The position numbers were made by a program, and so were the translations under genes. DNA of 64,000 nt from Proteiniphilum acetatigenes DSM 18083 (lineage in GTDB: Bacteria > Bacteroidota > Bacteroidia > Bacteroidales > Dysgonomonadaceae), in contig NZ_KB905695.1 in the NCBI RefSeq assembly GCF_000380985.1, forward strand, positions 186,001 through 250,000, in the 5' to 3' direction. The stretch's first letter is position 1. Each line of letters opens with the position of its first letter. This document shows, in pieces, positions 25,919 through 35,090 of this stretch. The notes below the pieces were generated by a model, which saw only the letters and a program-made list of their open reading frames with translations, ran no database searches and had not been told where the DNA came from.

Positions 25919-27187
25919 ATGCTATCGAAGATCAACTCATTATTATTAATGGTAATTATTACAAGCCTGTTTTGGGCTATGTCTTGTGATAAAAACGGCA
26001 GTGATGTGCGGGCCGGAGATCTCCCCGATCCCATCCGGATAGACCTGCGCTCGGCAGAGCAGCAGATGGTACGTGCAGACCAGACTTTTGCGTTTGAATT
26101 CTTTGAACATCTGTTTGTGGAAGAATCCCTCGGCGAAGACAATAATTTTATGGTTTCGCCGCTGAGCCTGAGCATGGCTCTTGCCATGACATGGAACGGT
26201 GCTGCCGGCAAAACAAAGGAGGCTATGCAGCAAACGCTGAAAATGGATGGATTTTCCGATGATGAACTCAATAGTTACTATAAAAAACTCAGGGAGGCAT
26301 TATTAAAAACAGATCCTTCTACTAAGTTATCAATTGCCAACGCTATTTTTACCAATCAATCCGTTAAGATCAAGCCCGATTTTGTTAATACTAATCGCTC
26401 GTTCTATGAGGCGACTGTAGAAGCTGTCGATTTTACTCGTCCTGAAACCGTAAGTATTATTAATAAGTGGGCATCGGATAATACCAACGGTTTGATAGAG
26501 AAAGTGATAGAGAATACCAAACCTGAAGATCTGATGTATCTGCTTAATGCCATTTACTTTAAAGGTATATGGACTTCAGAATTTGACAAGAAGAACACTT
26601 CTGAAAGGCCGTTTACCTATGAAAATGGTACACGGAAAAATGTGGAGATGATGAAGCAAACTGCAAAGTTTAATTATACCAATGATGAGAACCTCCAGTT
26701 AGTACAACTTCCCTATGGTAATCAGGCTTTCAGTATGATGGTACTCCTGCCTGCAGAGGATAAAAAACTACAGGATGTGATAGCAACAACCCGTCAGGAG
26801 GGTTATTGGGAAAATTTGAAGTCGGGATTACATGAGACCGAGGTTGAACTCTCCTTACCTAAATTCAAAACAGAGTATAGTAAAAGGTTGAATGAGGTAC
26901 TTGCAAAAATGGGGATGGGGATCGCTTTTGCCAATGCGGCCGATTTTTCACGGATGAGTGATGCACCTGCTAAAATTGATTTCGTTAAACAGGATACCTA
27001 TATCAGTACTGATGAGTTGGGTACCGAAGCGGCAGCTGTTACTACAATCGGGATGATAATGACCTCCCTTCCTGTAAATCCGGAAAAAGTGGTATTTAAC
27101 GCTAATCGTCCTTTCCTTTATCTCATTCAGGAAAATTCCACCGGTGCCATTCTCTTTATGGGTGCAGTAAAAAATTTCGACAAGTAG
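25919..27187 (+). CDS. Serpin-family protease inhibitor, lipoprotein
   Basis: A 422-residue serpin on a lipoprotein signal (NSLLLMVIITSLFWAMSC). Serpins trap serine or cysteine proteases by insertion of a cleaved reactive loop. The fold is complete: FMVSPLSLSMALAMTWNGAAG, IANAIFTNQS, LLNAIYFKGIW, and C-terminal NANRPFLYLIQ. The reactive-loop hinge reads DELGTEAAAVTTIGM; small residues and alanines here are the hallmark of inhibitory, loop-inserting serpins. The scissile bond lies within about TIGMIMTSLP. A start ten codons earlier is possible but adds a non-signal-like stretch. Target protease unknown; host, competitor or own secreted proteases are candidates. Confidence 0.92.
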   Translation: MLSKINSLLLMVIITSLFWAMSCDKNGSDVRAGDLPDPIRIDLRSAEQQMVRADQTFAFEFFEHLFVEESLGEDNNFMVSPLSLSMALAMTWNGAAGKTKEAMQQTLKMDGFSDDELNSYYKKLREALLKTDPSTKLSIANAIFTNQSVKIKPDFVNTNRSFYEATVEAVDFTRPETVSIINKWASDNTNGLIEKVIENTKPEDLMYLLNAIYFKGIWTSEFDKKNTSERPFTYENGTRKNVEMMKQTAKFNYTNDENLQLVQLPYGNQAFSMMVLLPAEDKKLQDVIATTRQEGYWENLKSGLHETEVELSLPKFKTEYSKRLNEVLAKMGMGIAFANAADFSRMSDAPAKIDFVKQDTYISTDELGTEAAAVTTIGMIMTSLPVNPEKVVFNANRPFLYLIQENSTGAILFMGAVKNFDK

Positions 27188-27239
27188 ATTTATACACCAT
27201 TTATAATCCGGGACGACTTATTAATCATCCGGGAGTCCT

Positions 27240-27277
27240 ATCACTCAGCAGGTTTCACCTGTTGGGTGATTTTTTTA
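27240..27277 (+). terminator. Rho-independent terminator after the serpin gene
   Basis: ATCACTCAGCAGG and CCTGTTGGGTGAT form an imperfect 13-base stem around TTTCA, followed by seven T residues and more A/T. Confidence 0.8.
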
Positions 27278-27690
27278 TTTATATTTTCTCTGTTTTTTAT
27301 ATTCTTTTTTTTACTTATTTATTTGTTTGAAATTCAGTGAAGTTATACCAATTGGAAAACTTTTTCTCTCTTTGGTAAAATTAATTATCTGATTATTAAT
27401 ATTTTATGATTTTTTATGGAGAACTTTGGGATTTTGTTGATAAAAAAATAGATAAAAATTTTGGATTCTTAGAAACTTTCCATAAACTTGCAAAACCAAA
27501 AAACCTTACTTTGATAAATTGAGTGGTCTGTTTTGGAGAATAAGTGACATTTTAGAACTATTTCGTTAAGTGAGAGCAGAAACAAAGCTTGCTTTGGTTT
27601 TGCCGAGCGCAGAATTGGAAATCGAGAAGCGAAGGCGATTCAAAATGTCTAATGTAATTGAAATTTTATTTATTATATAATTTTTTCCTG
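27278..27690. other. AT-rich leader region upstream of nrdJ
   Basis: Over 400 bases without a gene. The first 260 bases are very AT-rich and featureless to my eye; the last part is filled by a dispersed repeat (27546-27662). No cobalamin riboswitch could be recognised even though the downstream enzyme needs B12. Confidence 0.4.
27546..27662 (+). repeat. Dispersed hairpin repeat, copy B
   Basis: Core AACTATTTCGTTAAGTGAGA, then GCAGAAA, hairpin CAAAGC-TT-GCTTTG, TGCCGAGCGCAGAATTGGAA, ATCGAGAAGCGAAGGCGATT and the tail TCTAATGTAATTGAA. The outer stem is GACATTTT (27546-27553) with AAAATGTC (27642-27649), a different pairing from copies A and C. Ends 28 bases before the nrdJ start. Confidence 0.7.
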
Positions 27691-30228
27691 ATGAAAAAGA
27701 AGACATACACTTTCGACGAAGCCTATAACGCCTCGTTAAGGTATTTCCAGGGCGATGAACTGGCGGCCAAGGTGTGGGTAAGCAAATACGCCCTCAAAGA
27801 CAGTCAGGGTGATATCTATGAAAAGACGCCCGAAGATATGCATTGGCGTTTGGCCAAAGAAGTAGCCCGGATCGAAAAGAAATATACCAATCCATTGAGC
27901 GAAAAAGAGTTGTTTGACCTTTTCGACCGTTTTCGTTATATCATTCCCCAGGGAAGTCCTATGACCGGTATCGGAAATGATTACCAGGTGGCCTCGTTAT
28001 CAAATTGCTTTGTGATAGGGATGGATGGCGATGCCGATTCCTATGGCGCCATTATCCGTATCGACGAGGAGCAGGTACAATTAATGAAACGCCGCGGCGG
28101 GGTAGGGCACGACCTCTCTCATATCCGGCCGAAAGGATCGCCCGTAAAGAATTCGGCACTCACTTCCACTGGCTTGGTTCCTTTTATGGAACGCTACTCC
28201 AATTCCACGCGTGAAGTGGCACAGGACGGTCGTAGAGGTGCTCTGATGTTGAGCGTATCTATCAAGCATCCCGACTCGGAAGATTTTATCAATGCCAAGT
28301 TGGAGCAGGGTAAAGTAACCGGAGCCAATATCTCGGTAAAAATCGATGATGGATTTATGGAAGCTGCATCAGAAGGAAAACCCTATGTACAGAAGTTTCC
28401 TGTCGATTCCGACAAACCGAAATATGAAAAAACGATTGATGCCGAGAGGTTATGGAAAAAGATCGTGCACAATGCCTGGCAATCGGCTGAACCTGGTGTG
28501 CTGTTCTGGGATACCATCATCCGCGAGTCGATCCCCGACTGTTATGCCGACCTGGGTTTCAGAACCGTATCGACCAATCCGTGCGGTGAAATCCCTTTGT
28601 GTCCTTACGATAGTTGCCGCCTGTTGGCTATCAACCTTTATTCCTATGTGGTGAATCCCTTTAAGAAGGATGCTTATTTCGATTTCGAACTGTTTGGCAA
28701 ACATGTACGGTTGGCGCAGCGTATCATGGACGATATCGTGGATCTGGAATCGGAAAAGATCGATATGATCCTCGAAAAAATAGAAGCCGACCCCGAATCG
28801 GAAGAAGTAAAATATTCCGAGCGTAATCTCTGGAAGAAGATCCAACTTAAAACCCTGCAAGGGCGTCGTACCGGTGTAGGTATCACTGCAGAGGGAGATA
28901 TGCTCGCTGCATTGGGTATTCGTTATGGAACTGACGAGGGTAATGATTTCTCGGAAAAAGTACACCGTACAGTGGCACTCAATGCCTATGCCTCATCTGT
29001 GGAGATGGCAAAAGAGCGGGGTGCATTCGAAATATTCGATATAGAAAGAGAGAAAAACAATCCCTTTATCAATCGCCTGAAAGAGGCTGATCCTCAGCTG
29101 TATGAGGATATGGTGAAATACGGAAGGCGTAATATAGCCCTCCTTACCATCGCCCCTACAGGAACAACCAGTCTTATGTCGCAGACCACTTCGGGTATCG
29201 AGCCGGTCTTTTTGCCTGTTTATACCCGTCGTCGTAAGGTAAACCCCAATGACAAGGATGTGAAGATCGACTTCGTGGATGAGAACGGCGATTCATGGGA
29301 AGAATACACGGTGTTCCATCATAAATTCGTGACCTGGATGGAAGCCAAGGGCTATTCTACTACCAAACGCTACACCAACGAAGAAATCGATGAGATGGTG
29401 GCAAAATCACCCTACTATAAAGCTACCTCCAACGATGTGGACTGGCTGCAAAAGGTAAAGATGCAGGGAAGAGTGCAGAAATGGGTAGACCACTCAATTA
29501 GCGTGACTATCAACCTGCCGAATGATGTGACCGAGGAGCTGGTGGGCGAATTATACATGGAAGCATGGAAGAGCGGTTGTAAAGGTTGTACGGTCTATCG
29601 CGACGGATCGCGGGCCGGTGTGCTTATCTCCAACGGTGACAAAAAAGAAGAAAAAGACGATGACTGTTACGAATTGCCGGCAATTGTCACCTCCCGTCCT
29701 GTTGAGTTGGAAGCCGATGTGATCAAGTTCCAGAATAATAAGGAGAAGTGGATCGCTTTCATCGGATTACATAATGGCAGGCCGTATGAGATCTTCACTG
29801 GGATCAATGATGAGGATGATGGTATTATGTTGCCTAAGACGGTTACTTCCGGGAAGATTATCAAGGCATATGACAGCGACGGCCGGAAGCATTATGATTT
29901 CCAGTTCCAGAACAGGCGTGGTTACAAGGTGACCATCGAAGGGCTGGATGGTAAGTTCAATCCCGAGTACTGGAACTATGCAAAGTTGATTTCCGGTGTA
30001 TTGCGTTACGGGATGCCTATCGACCAGGTGATCAAGCTGGTATCGGGACTGGAACTCGACAGCGAGACCATTAACACATGGAAGAACGGTGTGGAGCGGG
30101 CACTGAAGAAATACCTGCCCAACGAAACCGAAGCCAAAGGGCAGAAATGTCCTGTCTGCGGTCAGGAAACATTGGTTTATCAGGAAGGATGCCTTAAGTG
30201 CCGTAACTGCGGTGCATCCAAGTGTTAA
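27691..30228 (+). CDS. nrdJ: Adenosylcobalamin-dependent (class II) ribonucleotide reductase
   Basis: Reduces ribonucleotides to deoxyribonucleotides for DNA synthesis using coenzyme B12, so it works with or without oxygen. The 845-residue protein starts MKKKTYTFDEAY; an ORF start 11 codons upstream lies in the AT-rich leader. C106 in LSNCFVIG and the active-site motif N296-P-C298-G-E300 in STNPCGEIPL are in place, as is PTGTTSLMSQTTSGIEP. The C-terminus has a zinc ribbon (CPVCGQE...CLKCRNCGASKC), common in vitamin B12 RNRs. Downstream is a hairpin at 30273-30314. The preceding repeat may lie in its leader RNA. Confidence 0.96.
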   Translation: MKKKTYTFDEAYNASLRYFQGDELAAKVWVSKYALKDSQGDIYEKTPEDMHWRLAKEVARIEKKYTNPLSEKELFDLFDRFRYIIPQGSPMTGIGNDYQVASLSNCFVIGMDGDADSYGAIIRIDEEQVQLMKRRGGVGHDLSHIRPKGSPVKNSALTSTGLVPFMERYSNSTREVAQDGRRGALMLSVSIKHPDSEDFINAKLEQGKVTGANISVKIDDGFMEAASEGKPYVQKFPVDSDKPKYEKTIDAERLWKKIVHNAWQSAEPGVLFWDTIIRESIPDCYADLGFRTVSTNPCGEIPLCPYDSCRLLAINLYSYVVNPFKKDAYFDFELFGKHVRLAQRIMDDIVDLESEKIDMILEKIEADPESEEVKYSERNLWKKIQLKTLQGRRTGVGITAEGDMLAALGIRYGTDEGNDFSEKVHRTVALNAYASSVEMAKERGAFEIFDIEREKNNPFINRLKEADPQLYEDMVKYGRRNIALLTIAPTGTTSLMSQTTSGIEPVFLPVYTRRRKVNPNDKDVKIDFVDENGDSWEEYTVFHHKFVTWMEAKGYSTTKRYTNEEIDEMVAKSPYYKATSNDVDWLQKVKMQGRVQKWVDHSISVTINLPNDVTEELVGELYMEAWKSGCKGCTVYRDGSRAGVLISNGDKKEEKDDDCYELPAIVTSRPVELEADVIKFQNNKEKWIAFIGLHNGRPYEIFTGINDEDDGIMLPKTVTSGKIIKAYDSDGRKHYDFQFQNRRGYKVTIEGLDGKFNPEYWNYAKLISGVLRYGMPIDQVIKLVSGLELDSETINTWKNGVERALKKYLPNETEAKGQKCPVCGQETLVYQEGCLKCRNCGASKC

Positions 30229-30272
30229 AGGGACACCTTTCAGGTAGGTTTGAGCATATCCTGTATAACTTA

Positions 30273-30314
30273 CTTACCCGTCATTCCGGTTCAACTACCG
30301 GTTTGGCGGGTAAG
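30273..30314 (+). terminator. Probable terminator hairpin after nrdJ
   Basis: CTTACCCG pairs with CGGGTAAG, with an inner CCGG/CCGG pairing, followed by CCTTTTGAT. The T-tract is short, so termination strength is uncertain. Confidence 0.5.
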
Positions 30315-30488
30315 CCTTTTGATATATACCTATAATTCTTGCAATTTAGAATGTAAAATCATATTTTCGTAGGTGTTATGTATCACAAGTAAAACTTACG
30401 GGTGATAGTGATTTGAGAAGAAATCATCCTCAGTATAAGTACGCATCAAAACGATAAATCGTCTAACACGATAAATCTTTGAATAATT
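30315..30488. other. Intergenic region before the ADP-ribosylglycohydrolase gene
   Basis: AT-rich. Two direct copies of ACGATAAATC (near 30450 and 30468) and GTAAAACTTACGGGTGATAG are visible. No promoter consensus or gene identified. Confidence 0.3.
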
Positions 30489-31283
30489 ATGCTTTATCCT
30501 ACACCAACTATCATAGGTGCAATCGCGGGTGATATCATTGGTTCCGTTTTTGAACGGAATAACATGAAGACGACAAAGTTTCCGTTGTTCTCGGATAAAT
30601 CGGACTTTACGGATGACACTGTACTCACGGTCGCTGTGGCCGATGCTATTCTCCATGACAAAGATTTTGCCGAAACTATTTGGAAATATGGACGGAAGCA
30701 TCCTTACCGGGGTTATGGCGGCTTTTTTATCGAGTGGCTGCAATCGGAAAACCGTGCACCATATGGAAGTTATGGAAACGGTTCGGCGATGCGTGTGAGT
30801 CCTGTCGGTTTTGCCTTTGACACGCTGGAAGAGGTGCTGGACGTTGCCAGACAAACAGCGGAAGTGACCCACGATCATCCTGAAGGTATCAAAGGCGCAC
30901 AGGCAGTTGCTTCTGCCGTTTTTTTCGCCCGAAAGGGAAAAACGAAGGATGAAATAAAACAATACATCACCGAAACTTTTGGCTACGATCTCAATTTTAC
31001 GCTTGATGAGATCCGTTCGTATTATACTTTCGACACTACTTGCCAGGGTTCCGTCCCACAAGCGATCAGGGCTTTCCTCGAAAGTTCGGATTATGAAAGC
31101 GCTATCCGGCTGGCTATTTCAATCGGAGGCGACAGCGATACCATAGCCTGTATGACAGGAGCCATTGCAGCAGCTTATTACAAGGAAATCCCCATCTATA
31201 TTCTCGATTTTGTATATAACATCTTACCCGAAACGTTCATCGACCTGTTGAACCTGTTTGAAAAGAGAATATCTTCGAGATAA
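30489..31283 (+). CDS. ADP-ribosylglycohydrolase (DraG-like) family protein
   Basis: A 264-residue all-helical hydrolase expected to remove ADP-ribose from a protein, nucleic acid or small molecule. The di-magnesium site is visible as FTDDTVLTVAVADA near residue 37 and GGDSDTIACMTGAIAAAYY near 215; GAIAGDIIGSVFE opens the fold and GNGSAMRVSPVGF binds the ribose region. No ADP-ribosyltransferase or nitrogenase gene is nearby, so a NAD-toxin or signalling partner cannot be named. Single-gene unit. Confidence 0.93.
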   Translation: MLYPTPTIIGAIAGDIIGSVFERNNMKTTKFPLFSDKSDFTDDTVLTVAVADAILHDKDFAETIWKYGRKHPYRGYGGFFIEWLQSENRAPYGSYGNGSAMRVSPVGFAFDTLEEVLDVARQTAEVTHDHPEGIKGAQAVASAVFFARKGKTKDEIKQYITETFGYDLNFTLDEIRSYYTFDTTCQGSVPQAIRAFLESSDYESAIRLAISIGGDSDTIACMTGAIAAAYYKEIPIYILDFVYNILPETFIDLLNLFEKRISSR

Positions 31284-31432
31284 AAGAGTCATAGGCATAA
31301 TAGCTGTTAAAGAGAATTATTTGCGTATAAATATTGATAAAGGAAATACCGTGGGAGGAACATTATCTGAGCAGATATGTTTATATACCTGTATCGTAGT
31401 CTATTATAAATATAAAAAAGAAAGGAACTGGT

Positions 31433-31702
31433 ATGGCTAAGTATTCGAAAAAAGCACAGGAAAAGATCGGCGAAGTTATGTCTGAATTTAAGAAGGGAAA
31501 ACTAAAGACTTCGGCCGGCAAAAAAGTAACCGACAGAGACCAGGCTATCGCCATAGGAATTTCCGAGGCAGACCAGGCCGGATATAAAGTCCCGGAACTG
31601 CCAGATAAAAAAAGATCTTCGAAACAGTCGGACAAAAAAACAACATCAAAACAATCCGATAAGAAGACATCTTCAAAACAGCAGAAACAGTCAAAGAAAT
31701 AA
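31433..31702 (+). CDS. DUF6496-type small basic protein
   Basis: An 89-residue very basic protein: conserved-looking core AKYSKKAQEKIGEVMSEFKK, GKLKTSAGKKVTDRDQAIAI and GISEADQAGYKVPEL (1-55), then a low-complexity tail of repeated SKQSDKKT units. I recall the core as the DUF6496 family, common in Bacteroidetes and other bacteria with no proven role. The lysine-rich tail suggests nucleic-acid association (inference). Start is supported by AAAGGAACTGGT 6 bases upstream (GGA-like ribosome site). Confidence 0.75.
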   Translation: MAKYSKKAQEKIGEVMSEFKKGKLKTSAGKKVTDRDQAIAIGISEADQAGYKVPELPDKKRSSKQSDKKTTSKQSDKKTSSKQQKQSKK

Positions 31703-31766
31703 TTAAGTTGAGCGTGAAACATTAAAACAACCCTGTCGGCATTATGCCTGTTCCATCCACTTTTAC

Positions 31767-31774
31767 TATTTTTG
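31767..31774 (+). promoter_or_regulatory. -7 element immediately before the YigZ start codon
   Basis: TATTTTTG matches TAnnTTTG and ends 4 bases before the ATG at 31779. If used, transcription would start at or near the A of ATG, giving a leaderless message. No -33 box is obvious. Confidence 0.35.
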
Positions 31775-31778
31775 TGGT

Positions 31779-32447
31779 ATGGACGATACTTATAAGACCG
31801 TGATCCGGCCTGCCGAAGGGTATATTACCGAAAAAAAGAGTAAATTTATCTCTCATATCTTTCCGGTAAAGAGTGCCGATGAGGTAAAGGTAATCCTGGA
31901 GGAGCAGCGTAAGAAATATTACGATGCCCGTCATGTCTGCTGGGCATATATGCTGGGGTGGGAGAGAAACGATTTCCGTTCGAACGATGATGGTGAACCG
32001 TCGGGAACGGCCGGAAGACCTATTCTTGGGCAGATCAATTCGGCAGAACTGACCGATGTGCTTATCATCGTAGTACGCTATTTCGGTGGTACTCTCCTGG
32101 GGACAGGAGGACTTATCAAGGCATACAAGGAAGCTGCTGCCGATGCTGTTGCCAACGCGAAGATCGTGGAGAGAACAGTGGACGATACCATCGATATTAC
32201 TTTCGATTATATTTTACTTAACGAGGTGATGCGTGTGTTAAAACAATTTGACGCTGTGCGATGGACACAGAATTTTACCGATAGTTGCTGCATGCGCCTG
32301 GAAATACGTCGTTCACTGTCTTTGCAACTCTCTGATATACTGACATCTATTCATGGGGTTGCCGTTTCCTATCCGCAAAGCAGACCGGCCGATCCCAAAT
32401 CCCAATTCCCCGATTCCAAATCAGGAGATAAGCATAAAACACCTTAA
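31779..32447 (+). CDS. YigZ/IMPACT family protein
   Basis: A 222-residue cytoplasmic protein. The IMPACT (UPF0029) domain fills the N-terminal two thirds: KKSKFISHIFPVKSADEV, HVCWAYMLG, the signature DDGEPSGTAGRPIL and VVVRYFGGTLLGTGGLIKAY. A DUF1949-type ferredoxin-like domain follows. The last 15 residues (PADPKSQFPDSKSGDKHKTP) are low-complexity. Eukaryotic IMPACT modulates translation control; the bacterial role is unproven, possibly ribosome- or nucleic-acid-linked. The start codon may be leaderless (see the -7 element). Confidence 0.93.
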   Translation: MDDTYKTVIRPAEGYITEKKSKFISHIFPVKSADEVKVILEEQRKKYYDARHVCWAYMLGWERNDFRSNDDGEPSGTAGRPILGQINSAELTDVLIIVVRYFGGTLLGTGGLIKAYKEAAADAVANAKIVERTVDDTIDITFDYILLNEVMRVLKQFDAVRWTQNFTDSCCMRLEIRRSLSLQLSDILTSIHGVAVSYPQSRPADPKSQFPDSKSGDKHKTP

Positions 32448-32472
32448 TAAAGAAGGAATTTCGGGGAAAATT

Positions 32473-32503
32473 GTTGCTCCTTGCACAAAACTTAGTACTT
32501 TTG
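32473..32503 (+). promoter_or_regulatory. Bacteroidetes promoter for topA
   Basis: TTG at 32474-32476, 19 bases, then TACTTTTG at 32496-32503: good -33/-7 pair. Leader of about 105 bases to the topA start. Confidence 0.6.
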
Positions 32504-32612
32504 CACCCGAAAAGTAGACTTGTTAAGTTCGGATGAGGTGAGATAGAAGAAAATTGTTTATAAGACGTGCATTGTTTTCTAATAGAATAAATAAGAAGAA
32601 AGATCATTTTGA

Positions 32613-35033
32613 ATGGATAAAAACCTGGTTATCGTTGAGTCGCCTGCAAAAGCAAGGACAATTGAGAGGTTTCTCGGAAAGGATTTTCATGTCATGTCCA
32701 GCTATGGACATATTCGCGATTTAAAGAAAAAAGATTTTAGCATTGATATCGAGAATGGTTTCACACCGATCTATGAAATTCCATCCGATAAGAAAAAAGT
32801 TGTCTCTGAACTGAAAGCGGCGGCAAAAAAAGCCGAAACGGTATGGTTGGCTTCCGATGAGGACCGTGAAGGAGAAGCTATCTCATGGCATCTCTTCGAT
32901 GCACTGGACCTGAAAGAGGATAAGACCAAACGTATTGTGTTTCATGAGATCACCAGGGATGCCATTCAGCAAGCTATCAAGAATCCCCGTAACATTGATC
33001 AGAACTTAGTAGATGCACAGCAGGCGCGGAGGGTTCTTGACCGTATCGTGGGGTTTGAACTGTCACCGGTACTGTGGAGAAAGATAAAACCCGCCCTCTC
33101 TGCCGGACGTGTACAGTCGGTTGCCGTACGCCTTATCGTGGAGCGGGAACGGGATATCCAGAATTTTCAGTCGGAAGCAGCTTACCGTATCGTAGCTCAT
33201 TTCACGAAAGAGGAAAACGGCCATCAGTATGAGATCAAGGCCGAATACAACAAACGGTTAAAGACCAAAGCCGAAGCGCTGGCATTGTTAGAGAAACTCA
33301 AGACATCGACCTTTACCGTGGGAGATGTCCACGTCCGCCCGGCCAGGAAATCACCCGCACCTCCATTCACTACCTCCACCCTGCAACAGGAAGCATCACG
33401 CAAGTTAGGCTTTTCGGTGGGACAGACGATGATGGTAGCACAACGTCTCTATGAGTCGGGGAAGATCACCTATATGCGTACCGACTCGGTACACCTGTCT
33501 GCATTGGCGATCGGAACCGCTAAGACGGAGATTGACGCGCAATACGGAGAGAAATATATCAAAAGCCGGCAGTATGCTACCCAGTCGAAAGGTGCACAGG
33601 AAGCGCACGAAGCCATCCGGCCGACCTATATCAGTACGCATGAGATCGATGGTACTGTCCAGGAAAAACGACTCTATGAACTGATCTGGAAGCGCACTAT
33701 TGCTTCGCAGATGGCCGATGCCGAACTGGAACGTACCACTGCGGATATTACCATCTCCAACAACGACGGTAAATTCGTGGCTAACGGAGAAGTGATCAAA
33801 TTCGACGGTTTCCTGCGCGTTTATCTGGAAGGGACTGATGAGGAGAACGGGGAGAATGAAGAGGGGATGTTACCTCCCATGAAAAAAGGTGAACAACTTG
33901 CCATGCTGGAAACCAATGCTACGGAGCGTTTCACACAGCGCCCTCCAAGATATACCGAAGCGGCATTGGTGAGAAAGATGGAAGAACTGGGTATCGGACG
34001 TCCCTCCACCTACGCACCGACCATCTCCACTATTATTAATCGGGAGTATGTGGAAAAAGGAAATGTAGAAGGAGAAGAGAGAATCTATAATATCCTTACC
34101 CTCAAAAAAGGTGTTATCAAAGACACCGACAAGAAAGAAATTGCCGGCGCCGACAAAAACAAATTAATCCCGACCGATATCGGTATGGTTGTGAACGATT
34201 TTCTGATAGAATATTTCCCCTCGATCGTCGATTATAACTTCACTGCGAATGTGGAGAAGGATTTCGACAGGATTGCCGAAGGAAAAGCGCAGTGGAATAA
34301 AGCAATCGCTGATTTCTATAAGATGTTTCATCCCATTGTGGAGGAGACATCCCAGATGCGTACCGAACATAAGGCGGGGGAACGGGTGTTGGGTACAGAT
34401 CCTAAGACGGGACGGCAGGTGTCTGTGAAGATCGGCCGTTATGGCGCCATGGCGCAGATCGGTACCCAGGATGAAGAGGAGAAGCCGCTTTTTGCTTCAT
34501 TACAGAAATCACAATCCATTGAAACCATTACCCTCGAAGAGACCCTTAAACTCTTTGAACTACCGCGGACACTTGGTGACTTCAGGGGAAAAGAGGTAGT
34601 GATAGGAGTGGGCCGTTTCGGCCCTTATATCCGTCACAACAGTAAGTTTGTTTCTCTACCCAAAGGAGTCGATCCATTAGAGATCCAACTTGATGAAGCT
34701 ATCGAACTGATCGAAGCAAAAGAGAAAAAAGATCAGGAAAAGATCATTAAAACATTTGAGGAAGAACCCGATCTACAGGTGCTGAACGGGCGTTATGGTC
34801 CTTATATCGCCTATAAAAAGTCGAATTATAAAATTCCAAAGGGACGGAAACCTGAGGAGCTCTCATTTGAAGATTGTCAGAAGATCATTGCAGATACCGA
34901 TAAGGGGAAAGAGCCCAAAACGGAAAAAGGAGCAGGAAAAGCAACCACTGCTAAAGCAACTGCAAAGAAAACTACGGGAAAACCGACAGCCAGGAAGGCG
35001 ACGGCAAAGAAAACATCAGCCAAAAAGGCATAA
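32613..35033 (+). CDS. topA: DNA topoisomerase I (type IA)
   Basis: Relaxes negative supercoils by single-strand passage. An 806-residue protein: TOPRIM domain (VIVESPAKARTIERFLG near 5, SDEDREGEAISWHL near 86), then the type IA core with the nucleophile Y287 in GKITYMRTDS and ALVRKMEELGIGRPSTYAPT. Instead of zinc fingers the C-terminus carries glycine-rich repeats (KIGRYGAMAQIG, GVGRFGPYIRH, GRYGPYIAYKK), followed by a roughly 45-residue lysine/alanine/threonine tail (for example TAKATAKKTTGKPTARKATA) that should bind DNA or RNA. This tail style is known in Bacteroidetes and actinobacteria. Confidence 0.96.
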   Translation: MDKNLVIVESPAKARTIERFLGKDFHVMSSYGHIRDLKKKDFSIDIENGFTPIYEIPSDKKKVVSELKAAAKKAETVWLASDEDREGEAISWHLFDALDLKEDKTKRIVFHEITRDAIQQAIKNPRNIDQNLVDAQQARRVLDRIVGFELSPVLWRKIKPALSAGRVQSVAVRLIVERERDIQNFQSEAAYRIVAHFTKEENGHQYEIKAEYNKRLKTKAEALALLEKLKTSTFTVGDVHVRPARKSPAPPFTTSTLQQEASRKLGFSVGQTMMVAQRLYESGKITYMRTDSVHLSALAIGTAKTEIDAQYGEKYIKSRQYATQSKGAQEAHEAIRPTYISTHEIDGTVQEKRLYELIWKRTIASQMADAELERTTADITISNNDGKFVANGEVIKFDGFLRVYLEGTDEENGENEEGMLPPMKKGEQLAMLETNATERFTQRPPRYTEAALVRKMEELGIGRPSTYAPTISTIINREYVEKGNVEGEERIYNILTLKKGVIKDTDKKEIAGADKNKLIPTDIGMVVNDFLIEYFPSIVDYNFTANVEKDFDRIAEGKAQWNKAIADFYKMFHPIVEETSQMRTEHKAGERVLGTDPKTGRQVSVKIGRYGAMAQIGTQDEEEKPLFASLQKSQSIETITLEETLKLFELPRTLGDFRGKEVVIGVGRFGPYIRHNSKFVSLPKGVDPLEIQLDEAIELIEAKEKKDQEKIIKTFEEEPDLQVLNGRYGPYIAYKKSNYKIPKGRKPEELSFEDCQKIIADTDKGKEPKTEKGAGKATTAKATAKKTTGKPTARKATAKKTSAKKA

Positions 35034-35090
35034 AGAGAGATAAGAGTCAAGAATCAGGACAATTCAACTGTGGTGCTGTAAATAATTAAA

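Noticed and set aside
27278-27690. Cobalamin riboswitch before nrdJ
   Set aside because: I looked for a B12 box-like conserved element and saw none; the leader is AT-rich with a dispersed repeat instead.
28450-28965. 171-codon minus-strand frame
   Set aside because: Lies wholly inside nrdJ on the opposite strand; no motif and no ribosome site. It mirrors nrdJ codon structure.
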